Source of the DNA: Aphidius gifuensis
Lineage: Eukaryota; Arthropoda; Insecta; Hymenoptera; Braconidae
Length of the DNA: 64,000 nt
Reading direction: 5' to 3'
Assembly (NCBI RefSeq): GCF_014905175.1
Contig: NC_057792.1
Span: 19,846,963 to 19,910,962 of the forward strand
In this document: piece by piece, positions 10,401-21,800 of the stretch
Layout: every line of letters starts with the position of its first letter
How positions within the stretch are numbered: position 1 is the stretch's first letter
Made by a program: the position numbers and the translations under genes
The notes under the pieces: model-generated
What the model was told of the DNA's origin: nothing
The model's database searches: none
What the model saw: the letters and a program-made list of their open reading frames with translations, nothing else

Positions 10401-13380
10401 TCTAATTCCACGATGGCTATGAATTATATGAAAATATTTTGAGTATATTTCATTGTTATTAATCTGCACCGAAGAATTTTTACATTAATTTTGTTTGAGT
10501 AACTAATGTAAACTAAGAATGTAGTGTAACCGACACTTTTCAATACAGTTTGAATGTGGTTTATGAAAAATTGTTTATATTTCCATGCTTTCGACAAGAA
10601 GAATTGATTTACTTTTTTCATTTATTGTGCAGTGTATTTTTCTTTTAGATTGACAAGTAACGCATTATATTGTTTATCTTTAGTGGTACAATTTTGAAAT
10701 GTTATAATTATAAGATTTTTTGTCATTTGGATAAAAAAGAAAAATGTTGACAATTAACTGTTATTATTGGAAAACAAGTAAATCAATATGCAGGTGTTGA
10801 TTATTTGAAAAATTTATGAACTGTATTTACTATATTGTATTGATTAAAAGTGATCTCAAATTACTTTTTAAAAAAACGTTTTTGATAACAAATGATAAAT
10901 GAACGGTGAATTATTACATTGTGAACTAAAAATTATTATGAACACTATTTTGAAAGAGGATAAAATAAAGTTTGACATTTATAGTTCTCAGAATAATATT
11001 TTTTGCAACTTTAACTATTATTCAGAATAGTAAAAGTTGGCAACATTTGAGTTTCTTTAAACTTTGCCGTTTCTGATTTTAGAAATCCGCGGGTGTTGAA
11101 TCTTATACAGATAAAATATATAAGTCTAACATTGGATCATGCGCAATAAATGAAATTTGTTTTCGCGGGTGACTCAAAACTTGTTTAGTTATTCATCGAT
11201 TCTCATTCTAAAAAGTTTCCTCATTTTTTTCGGTCACAAAAAAGCTTGAACCCACATGGATTTTATATTTTTTAAAACTTTTTATTCATTAATGTTTATA
11301 GTATATTTTGGCTTTTTTTTGTCATATTTATACTTTATATGTACATATATCACTAACTACCGTATATGCAATATTAGATAGTAAATACGCTGATTCAATT
11401 TGTGTCGATGAACAGATTGAATCGATATACAAATCTTGTCATAACGTAATTCAACATGATTAATTAAACTAATTTATTTCTAATTTCAGAATGTACCGAA
11501 TCAACTCGACATTGATACCTAAATATATAGTATACATTTTTACAGAATCGTATCCAACTGATTAAAAAAGATTCTTATTATATAGAAAGAAACCAATATT
11601 ATATGTTTTTATAATGTTCTTTTATATAGGTTTAGTCATAAATGCAAAATTTCGTTTTGAATTCGTGGTGAATTATCAAATAACAAATAAATAAAAATAT
11701 CTGAAATTAAGATTACAAAATCGAACAGCAAAGATTAGTTTTTTCTTTTTTTTTTTTTTTGTCATTCACTGATGATTATATTTGTCATGGAAAAACAGAA
11801 TTCATATTTGAGTATTCTCATAGTTTTTTTTAAGTAGAAGCAATGATATTCATCGATATTTATCATCTCTAATCATTTTTAAGATATCAACGGTTAACGG
11901 TTAGAAAAATCGATTATTTCAAAGTTTTTTTAAAAATGAATAAAATTCTAAAAAATATTCAGAATTAATATTAGAAATGAATATTAGAAATATAAGAAGT
12001 TAAAAAGTATTATGTTTTTTATCGATAATTGAATTTTAAAATCTGCGTTGGGCATGCTTTATTATTTTGAGTCATGTAGCATGCTAATAATACACAGTTT
12101 GACTGGTTACCGTGGTTTGAAACTATATTGACCATAATCACTCATTTTCTATTATATAGTTATATCGCTCTCTCGATCGAAACGCGCTCAGGCCGTTACC
12201 TTTTCGCCTTCTGGTATGATTCGTGATATATACATCTCATATTCCCATCCGAAAGCTGAAAAGGTATCTTTAAATTTGCTTTTGACATTATATCCAACTT
12301 ATCGGAAAAAGGTGAAGTATATAGAAGGTTGACAAGAGTATGGAAGTTGAGCAAAACTCAAGTTTGCATCGTAAACTCAAGGCCTTAGGGGTAGAATTAT
12401 TCCCCAAGAAAGTAAAGCGAAAGAAAGTTTGAGTATAGCAAGCGCACGCCAGCAAAGCGCTTAAAAAGTTTCCACGAGTCCCGGATAGTCGAAGAACGAA
12501 GGATGAGTTAGAGAGAGTAGGTAGTTGATACACGAAGATGGGTATATATAGTAATAAGGTCGTGAAGAGAAGGGAAAGAGGGCAGTAGAAGCTGTAGACG
12601 GAACGCGGTTAAGTTGAGAACTTTGGTAAAACTGAAAAGTTAATTTCGTCCCGTTAAATTACTCGAGCGCCCAGGCATTAAACTTGCCAAAGTTTGCTGG
12701 ATGACAGAAATACGTAGTCTGAAGTAACCCTCATCCCCTAACAACTTCTGCTTTCGTCTTCTGTTAGCTTTTTTTTCTTTTACAGCTCGAGTGAGCAGAG
12801 TAAAAAAAGGTTCAAAGTTTTGGCTGGAATTTTTATCTGTTGAAAAAATGTATTATTTTTCAACAAAAATATAAATTCACGATATATATTCTATATGAAG
12901 GTTTATTCATCTTTGTGTACTGACTAAAATCATGTCAATCCGTTCGAAGAAAATATTTATCAACTATACGGGTTTTATATGGATAAATAAATGATTTAAT
13001 TTAGTACCAACTTTCTATCTCCAATATTTTATGAGATATGATCATTTTTCAAAATTTAAATTATAATTATATAGTAGAAACAATACTAGTAGCCTTGGGC
13101 CCACGTAGAATATAACGTAGAGATATAGACGACCCACAAAAACACAAAGTTATATTTTTAAACATTTTTCTATGAAAATTAATAAATGAATATCTATACC
13201 GAATCGGAAAATATTGAATAATTCTGAATTTTGATAATCGATATTTTTTTTTTCAATTATCAATTCATGTGTAACATGTGAAGGAGCTAGCTTATCAATA
13301 AAGATCTGTGAATTGAGCAAATGAAATTCATCGACTAAAATGTTGACCGAAGCGTAGATACAAGTGGTAGTGGTATACAT
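10401..13380. other. Non-coding DNA with one GC-richer islet
   Basis: AT-rich throughout except 12160-12760, which has CpG-containing sequence (gctctctcgatcgaaacgcg near 12168) and purine-rich tracts. No convincing exon or RNA gene was found. Confidence 0.45.
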
Positions 13381-13961
13381 ATAAAATCAGATGGGGTTAA
13401 ATGAGTGAGGGGTACCTTTAGAGTTGCTGTGCACGCTATAAATTTACACTATCTCACTTCTGCTCTCCCGACTGTCTTTCTCTGCGAAAACTTTCCGGTG
13501 ATGAGCTTTGTTGGTCGTTTCTCCGTAGCAGAGGACGGAAAAGTTAAATGCGAAAGTTTTACCCGATATCCTGAGTGTGTGTGGCAGCGGTGAAGCAACT
13601 CCCCTTTCTTCCTTTCTCTTTTGCTTTTGCCATTCTACATTAGGGTACATACATCTACTTTTATATACACATTGAAAAAAAAAATATAAAAGGGAATAAA
13701 AAAAATATTTGCCAGGCCAAGCATTTTACTTGCATTGTATATCAGATTATTTCATATTGTTTACTAGCAGTTCGTTATATTAGTTACGTCGGTCATTCTA
13801 GTTTTATGATACTGCTTTTATAATCACGCTTAAATTTTGATAATTAAACTCAAATACTGTCGTTTTTAAATTGTAAAAATATTATTTCATTATTCAATGC
13901 CAATCGATACATTTGTTATGTTAACTGTACTGGAGCTTCTTTTTGTATTTTTTTTTTGTAG

Positions 13962-14124
13962 AATGGCGTCCACGCAAATCAGGAAAAACCACTCGATTCA
14001 GCAAATACTGGACCTAGCACCCCAAAAGAGTGGAAAAACATTACATACAGTATATACTCAACAGATTTCAAACCAACATTATCGTCAAGTTCCAGTTACT
14101 GTTTTGCATCCAACTTCGAAAAAG
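13962..14124 (+). CDS. Candidate internal exon, unknown protein, frame uncertain
   Basis: A 163-nt segment has a long T-rich acceptor ending ttttttttgtag and a consensus donor, aaag|gtaaga. Two frames are open across it. Phase 0 reads NGVHANQEKPLDSANTG... and ends SNFEK with one base over; the other starts with ATG one base in (MASTQIRKNHSIQQ...) and ends exactly at the donor. I recognise neither product. The phase-0 reading leaves a G that would join the exon at 45966 as Gly or the exon at 56245 as Val, which mildly favours it. A TATA-like gctataaattta at about 13435 and an ATG frame at 13501 could supply an upstream exon. A non-coding RNA exon is also possible. Confidence 0.4.
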
Positions 14125-14675
14125 GTAAGATATCAGTGAACATGAAAATTTGTCAAATATAAATGCCAAGAGCTGTTCAATGCTAAAAAACTGTATTACT
14201 TTATTCGTTTTTTTATAATTAGTGATTGTTTATAAAAAAAAACGGAGTGAGTAGTTTATAAAATAAAAAAACCACAAAGAAATCATTCAATGAATTTCTT
14301 CGGCTAAACAACTTGTAGAAAATTTTCTACCAAATTTTTTGATTATATAATATGAGATTTTTTAGTTAATTATTTAATCATTAAATGAAGATTTAAACAA
14401 TCATTTTTTTTTTTTGCCCTGTGAATGCGCACTTGTGACTGTAGAGCATAATACCTATACTCATTTTTACTATTCGATTTGTTTTTTAAGATGGTAGCAC
14501 TCAACAATTTCAGGAATAGAATATTGCTGGATAGAAAAAAAAAAAAAAAAAAAAAAATTAGGCACTTTTTCACAATAACGCTTGCGGTACATGTTAACAA
14601 TATTATAATAAAAAGCGTCTAACTTTTTTTTTTTTTTTTTTTTTTAATCAAAATTCAAAATCTTCAAAATTTTTG

Positions 14676-14704
14676 CAAAACATAAATCGTAAATTTATGT
14701 TTTG
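14676..14704. repeat. Perfect 12-bp inverted repeat
   Basis: Arms caaaacataaat and atttatgttttg are separated by a 5-base loop. It is A/T-rich, so it may be chance or cruciform-prone DNA. Confidence 0.5.
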
Positions 14705-15571
14705 TTTTATTTCATACATACATTAAATTCAAATTATTAATCATTTTACAATTATTATCGATTATTGTCATGATAATGTACAACAGTCATTTGTACGTCA
14801 TAAAATTAGACAAATACAATTAAAGGAAACAAAAAATAAAACAAGAAAAACAAATAAAAAGGATAAAATGGTTTTTAAAGTTTTCCAAAAGCACAAGTTT
14901 CAGAGTCTATTAAAGAATTAAAAATTAAAAATTAGTAATTCACAGATCACTATCCTACATTCTTGAGTTATTGATATTTTTTTTTTGTAGTAAATATCAA
15001 CAAACAAGACTGCTGCTGTCGGTAAGATAAACTTTCACAAGAGCTCTGTAACTGGTTTATAGAAATATCAGCAACTGGTACCAGAAACTGTAGTGAGAGA
15101 TCTTTGCAGGTCGACAACACTCGACTGCTGCTTATATAGAGTGTTAAAGAATTTTGGTAACTTATTTAATTTGGTTATTTATTTCCTTTTTAAAAACATA
15201 AGCTTGTAATTTAATAAACCTGTGATATTTTTCATCTATTTATGAAAATTAATGGGAACAGATCTTTTTTATTTCATCTATGTGCTCTTTTCGTTACAAT
15301 TACAATGACTTCAGATTCTTAATAAGTAATAGTTCTCAATCGATTGCAGCCATGCATATTTGGATACTCTATGAAAAAAATTCAGCTAATGAAAATTATA
15401 TTTCAAGGATCAAAACTATGAAGTTGTATTTTTTTCCCAGCACTGGTTTTTATTTTATAGAATTTTCTTTCCCTTATGAATTGGTATTTCCCTGTGTCCT
15501 ATAATTTCCTCATTGAGAATTTGTTGAATAGAAAGAAGGTAAAACGAGGGAGGCGTCTCGAGCATACGGAA

Positions 15572-15610
15572 GGTGGCAGAACGGTTAGAATAGCACTGGA
15601 TTGTAAGGAG
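15572..15610 (+). other. tRNA-like 5' half, possible SINE head or tRNA fossil
   Basis: The stretch holds a box-A-like tggcagaacgg at 15574-15584, followed by ttagaatagcactggattg, resembling the D arm and anticodon stem of a tRNA. No box B or acceptor-stem partner follows in the next 80 bases, so it is not a working tRNA gene. Confidence 0.3.
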
Positions 15611-16843
15611 CTGTTAAAGGGAGGTAAATTTATGATAATTGCATAAATCAGCGCTTTCCTTCACAATAATCATAATCTATCGAGATAGTTGCGCGAAGTT
15701 AGCTATTTAGCTGACGGCGAATGGAGCCTGAAGGGTGATGCTTTCGGCATAGAGGGTTGAATGGCGAATGCAGCCTCGAATAAACTAAGTTATTGGCATG
15801 GTAAAAAAAGAGAAAAATTAGTAGATATAGAAAATATGATATATTTAGAGCAGCCTTATCGTTTTGGTGTCATTACACTGTAGTATGTTGTAGTATGCTT
15901 TTTTTATAACTATTTTTATTTATATATATATATACATAAAAATTGACGTATAAAAAATCAATTAGTTAAAATAAAATTGTTCATATTGCAAAACTAATTT
16001 CTAGAACTAAATAGAGCACTGAAGTGTTAATTTATCATTTTTATATTAGATCTTTTTTTTTATGTAAATATAATTAAATGTATTCATCATCGGGGGATAG
16101 AAAGTTGCATTGAGCTTTGCGATGGTATCATTCAATTAGATTAAAGAGAATTTAGGTAGAGAATATTAAATTAATAATTTTTTTTGAAAATATATAGCCA
16201 ATGATTTTTGAAAGCTTCAAAAATTCAGGAAGAATTTCCCAGATCAAGTTTTGGAAAATGTTCCGACCAAGCTCTAGAGAATTTCAAACGGAATCAATAG
16301 TTCAATTTTTTTTTTTTAATTACATATTTTCAAAATTCATAAATCATAATACATCAATTTTTGTCGTTCCTATATATGACAGTTTTCAGTTTTATACTAT
16401 CTGCACTAATTTACTATTATCACTTTAAAAAGTGTATTTTTTAGATCCAATTTTTTTAAGCTAGAGCACAGAAGATTTGATATATACTATATGGGTAAAA
16501 AAAATATGTTTCTGGGTCAATTTAATTCTATGTTCGGTCGCAGAAAACGTGGTGTTAAAATACCGAAAGGCTAAACTTAATCCGCTTATCTTTACGTTAG
16601 TCAAGCTTACTTTTACCAACCGTTATAGTTTTTTTTATTTTATTTTTTCTCAAATTTCTTGCTTCTTAATGATACCGCAAAACTTCCAAATGAGTCAACA
16701 GCTTTAATTATACCTTAAGACTTGAAAAAAAATTTGGAGGGTTAAAAATTGAATATACTTAACATTTGAAACTTGAAAAGAACCAGGGATTTTTTATGAA
16801 TGACTGAACTATTGATTGGAGCCTCAATCAATATTATATTTTC

Positions 16844-17038
16844 TCACCCTATTCGGCTGTCGCACAGGACTTGAAAACAGATAAGTGCTGTAGAGAAAGG
16901 ATAAGGATCATTGAAGGCCATCAAGTCTTTAGAACAACAAATTGTGTCACTTAATGTGACAATGTCGGTCATTTCCGTGTTTCCGAGAATTCCAGATACA
17001 ACTAAGATTGAAAATATAAAAAATAGTAGAAAATTCAT
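16844..17038 (-). CDS. Candidate small secreted Cys-containing peptide
   Basis: A 64-residue ATG-initiated frame. The first 19 residues (MNFLLFFIFSILVVSGILG) form a good signal peptide: a hydrophobic core with a small-residue cleavage region. The remainder is polar with a CC pair and two further cysteines, giving four in the mature part. The 5' side on this strand lies in a GC-richer islet, with a TATA-like ttataccac and a cagatt initiator-like site upstream of the ATG. I do not recognise a family. Short ORFs with hydrophobic starts arise by chance in T-rich DNA, so the call is tentative. Confidence 0.3.
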   Translation of the reverse strand: MNFLLFFIFSILVVSGILGNTEMTDIVTLSDTICCSKDLMAFNDPYPFSTALICFQVLCDSRIG

Positions 17039-17049
17039 AGTTGGATTTC

Positions 17050-18200
17050 ACATCGTATCGACTTGCTTGTGAATCTGATGATGTCCGGAGGGCAAAGCTG
17101 CATTTCAGTGGTATAAGAAAGGTTGTGTCCTGTCTCTCAGAGGACTACGAGGCAAGGATTAGCCCGTGGGGCATTGTAACGTCGTAAATACACTCCAGTG
17201 TTCACCCTTCGAGTTTTCATGAGCGCCTTTAGATGCATGGAAAAAACGCAGAAGAGTAGTCGTGGTTTCAGGGGTTGTTTAAAAGCAAAGGAATCCCTCG
17301 ACCGAAGCGTAGAGAAACTCTGGTACTATTTCCCTTGACGACACCAAGGGACTTCAGCCTGGGAAAGGTAGATGCTGCTGACTCTGATTACCCCTGTATG
17401 CTCCATTTAGTATCTCTACAGCTCGCAATATCTACCCTCGATATTTTGACGCAACTTCTACCTTAACTTTTTTCATAGACTCCCAAGCCAATTTTTCACA
17501 TCAGGTTCCACATCGAATTGGTAGATTTTGCAACAAAAAATAAAAAATATTTAAACTTTTAGTATACTTTTTAGAAAATCTCGCCTTCAGATTAAATTCT
17601 ATGTCGTTACCATTAAATCCCTCAAAAATACCTTCCAACCCTCGAAACAATGATAGCGAGGGCTTTTTCACCAATGAATGTTGTTCCTTCTTCTTCTAAC
17701 CCCCTTTGATATAATTCGAACAACGAAACCCGCTGGTAGTTGGAGACGCTTATATTTGAGAGCGGAAAGGGTTGCGAGGACCGGATGGCTGTAAAGAGAA
17801 GGTTGGGTTATAATGAAATATAGCAACCGTTTCGCTTCGTATAAGACTGCATTAAGATTATACCTAGGCGCGTTGGTGGATGAAGGGCGAGTTACAGCAA
17901 CGTGTGGTGGTGGTTTGCCGTTAGTTTTCTACTGTAACCCCGGGTAGATAGAAGGAAAAGCGTAAAGGGAAATAAGAAAGGTTGGGTTTCGAGAAAGTAC
18001 AGTAGAAGGAAGGGTATCTATATTCCTCCTACAGTGTTTTAATCAAGCCGGATTTGCTGTGGCTCCAACTTTCGTTTTAGTCCAACTCAAAAAGGATATT
18101 CTCTGTTTAAAATGCCTCTGAGGAATCCGTGATGTAAACCAGTACTGGAAGGTTTTATCATCTCTTCATTCCTTTTTCTCTTCCTCTCCTCAAACTGTTC
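17050..18200. other. GC-richer islets with no recognised gene
   Basis: Two blocks (17050-17480 and 17640-18200) stand out from the AT-rich surroundings. They carry mixed purine-rich and pyrimidine-rich tracts and several CpGs. Reading frames are short and lack plausible splice context. Conserved non-coding sequence is the most natural guess but cannot be shown here. Confidence 0.35.
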
Positions 18201-18594
18201 ATGTATATATATTTGGACATGGAAAAATCTTTGATTTTTTACATATTAAATTTGTGCATAAAAATATGTTTTTTATACGAATATGTAACTATATTATTTC
18301 TCAATTGCGTGGTCAGTTTGATAAAATACTTGATGGACTTATCATGCAACAATCATTACTTAGATGATTGAGGTACAACCCGCATGGAAAAAAATTCAAC
18401 TGGAAAATATATCTATTTGGTTTTTAAAATATATATATTGATTATAATAAGATATATACTGTACGAATATATTTTCTGATATATATCCATGTGGAATATA
18501 TTCTGAATATATATATACAGATAAGAGTCTAAATATATAAACTCCTTCAAACTACTTTGCGTATCGATTCCTACATACAATTTAAACTTCGTCA

Positions 18595-18638
18595 GTTCGA
18601 ATCCCTGTAGGTGCACTTGCTAGAAAAAAAAAAAAAAA
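18595..18638 (+). other. tRNA box B-like motif followed by poly(A), possible SINE tail
   Basis: gttcgaatccc (18595-18605) is a full match to the RNA polymerase III box B consensus. It is followed by tgtaggtgcacttgctag and a 15-base A run, the arrangement of a tRNA-derived SINE. The upstream 70 bases lack a box A, so the copy is truncated or the match is chance. Confidence 0.35.
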
Positions 18639-18733
18639 TTCCATTTCTCGAATTCTCTCTCTCTCTCTTTCTTCTCTGGCTAATTAGAAAAAAAATGTAA
18701 TAATTAAAAATAATAATATAATTTTCAAAAACT

Positions 18734-18868
18734 TGATCAGGAAAGTAACGCTAAACGTGATCAAATATTGATCAAGTAAATACGATCTAGTTTTGATCAA
18801 GTTTGGATCAAGCATCTTGATCAAGAACGGATTTGAAATCAATGTTTCCTGATATCAAGTGTTGATCA
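18734..18868. repeat. Cluster of TGATCA palindromes
   Basis: TGATCA occurs at 18734, 18758, 18769, 18794, 18818 and 18863, mostly as tTGATCAAg, with near-misses at 18805 (ggatcaag) and 18851 (gatatcaag). Spacings are 24, 11, 25, 24 and 45 bases, close to multiples of 11-12. Confidence 0.7.
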
Positions 18869-21800
18869 AGACTTTATTTCAATTTCCACTCGGGATATTT
18901 TTCAATTTTGTAAATTTTGTTTCGATAAATTATAATATATCTTCAATTTTTTGTAAAACGTATTCTTTTTTAATTCATCCAAACAAAATTTACAAAGTTG
19001 ATTAACTTCTTTTGAGGCAAATGTACTTGTTATTTTCTGAGTATATTCTCGCAGTTAAGAGCTTTGGTCGGCAGTATCTCATAATCAACATCAGCAAAAT
19101 TTGATTCGATGTTTGTTGTGTTCTCTGGTATATTTGAGTTCAAATCTCAGGTCCAGGATGCTTGAGGAATTCATTTAATCTTACTCCTTCGTTGTGAAAC
19201 CTTTGTGAGAAAGCAGCTTACCCAAGAAAGGAAGGAAAGAACATACGGCCGGACAATATGGTGGGCTTGTGGCCTGGGAAGAACGGTCAGTATGCAATAT
19301 GCCATCATTCACCACTCCACTTTAAGACCATCTCCCGAGTTTAGTCTGACTTTCCAGCGAACCACTGCCTACTCAACTACCTTTCCTATTTCTCTAGTCG
19401 AATCCTTGCGTTTGAGAATTTAATTACACTATAGTGCTTACAATGTAGCTCCAGTTGGTCCGGAAATAAACTCTCCATTATAGTTTTACAAAGCTTCTAT
19501 TTGTCACGAAACAGGCTTCATTACTCGATCTTTTACTATATCTCCGACCCTTTTACCTTGATCATCAGGCGTATTCTCTTCGTCTCAAAAGTTACGTTTG
19601 ATGTGACATTACAAAAATTAAATCATATATGAATTGTTTGTGCATTTTTTTTTGACATATTTTTTATATGATTCATAAATCATCTATAAATCTTTAAAAT
19701 TATGGAATATTAAGTCAAGGAATGATAAACAAGAAGGATAATTTTATATATTTATTTGAATTCTTCGACTTTTTCTTAACTGATCTCAAAAATTTTCAAA
19801 GTGGTTTCTAAAAGATCAATAGGGTGACAAATACGACAATTTACTTCTTTTTCATCTAAAAATCATTTTACTCGAAAGTAAAAATTTGAGTCATAAATAT
19901 TTAAAATTATAAAAATACTTTATATATATCTGTGTAAAAGTTACTATGAACTTCAGTAAATTTTACTATTTATATTAGTTAAAATTCTGGTAGTGGGACG
20001 AAACGACACAAAAATGGCCGACTAACTGAAAAAATGATTGAATTTTTTCGTAATTTCAAGCTTTTTAAAAAATCTCAAATTTTTAAATAAAATTTACTGT
20101 TAAACTTAGTAAATTCTAGTACCAGTAGTTGGTATATTTTCAGTCTCCTAAATTTTACTGTCATTTTTGAAGAAAAATTATTTATCAATATACGTATAAG
20201 TCTTAAAAATGACGCCAGGAACTGTCAGAAACGCAATTATTAATATTTGTTTTGAAATTTTTACTTTCATGTTTGTAATTCTTAGTTAAAATTTCTCGCA
20301 GTGTATAAGGGTCTGTGAAAAGTTACATGTAAGTTTTACTTTCATTATTCGATGTTGGAAAAATTAGAGAGAGTGAGAGAAGAACCACATAGACATACAA
20401 GAAACAGACAGGCAATTTCTCTATCCTATTTTATAAAAACATGGTATACTCCAAAGTTTGTTTATTTATTTCAATTTGCTTTCCAAAATTATTTTAATAT
20501 ACGATAGAAAAAGAATCGGAATATGTTTTGGTTTATTTGCTTTATTATTTCCAATAAAACTTTGAATGGAGAAAGAGCAAACTGTACGCCGTTCATGGTT
20601 TGTAACCTCTTATAACTTGATTGGATGAATATTAAATTCTGGTCACCGGCAAACAATCAAAGTCTGTTCGAGATTCTTGGTGGACGATCGAAATATGTAA
20701 CCAGCTGGAAGCCAAACAATTCTTGACTGGAGTACTCGAGGATATATATTAATATGCGTATACCTTTCTTCAATATGAGTTTCTTGAGACTCATTTTACA
20801 GCTGTTTCATTTGTATAATAGTATTTATACCGAAAAGAATAAAAATAAAATAATGAGAAGTGAAATAGAACAAAATAAATCAAGATAAAAATCACATATT
20901 AAAAAAATCATTTTCCAGTTTATTCTTCTGATAAAGTATGAAAACGAAAAAGCTTTCCTTAGTTAATTGTAAAGGATGATAAGGACTTTATGAAGAATGC
21001 AATTTACTCTGCTGTTGCTGAGTCGTCACTATAGGACCACACGGATTATCGGCGCTCTACCCTTGAGTAATTATCAATCAATAATAAGGAGAAAGAAAGG
21101 GAAGGGTAGTGAAATTCTGCTAGCCCATAAAAGATGGAAGGGCGTGAGTAGAAAACCGATAAAAAGCAAATCATATTAAAAGTTTTTAGGCGAATCTTTG
21201 CGGAGTAAGAAGGGTAGAATGCTTAATTTCATAGACGTACTAGACCACTATCGGTTAGGTCATGCAAAAGCAAGAACAATCATGCCTGGAAGCGTGTGTA
21301 AAATAACGGCAAAAGCTGTGATGTGAAAGCTTGTAAGGGTAAGCACACTCGAAAAGGATAATTAAAATAACCATTCGTCCGTTCTCAATGACGAAAGTAT
21401 AAAATATTTATGGAAAATTCACCATATTTATTATCAAAATATTCACGAAAATATTGTAAGATTCATGTATTTTAGCTTATGAGTTTTAATTTATGTATAA
21501 AAGTAGTAGTAGTAGTAGTAGTAGTAGTATTCATCAGGGATACTATTCAGATAGTTTTGTTAAAATTAAAAAGGTAAACTGTGGATTGCCTAAGGAAACT
21601 TGCTCGGGGATAAGTTCTTAGGACTCTCTTCTTTCGACCTGCTCGAGGCAGTGCCAACTTCATTCAGTTTTCGTTCTCATTAATTATAAAAAAACATTGT
21701 ACGGCAACGTTATGTTTAGACTTGCATTATATTCATGTATACATACAATCACAATTTATATATTTTTGGTCAACCCTTCAAATCTTGAAACAGAACTAAA

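Larger units (their letters stand above)
14125..16843. other. AT-rich non-coding DNA (possible long intron)
   Basis: Contains A and T homopolymer runs (14537-14557, 14623-14645), a perfect 12-bp hairpin at 14676-14704, and a GC-richer islet at 15530-15780 with a tRNA-like box A. No supported ORF. Confidence 0.45.
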
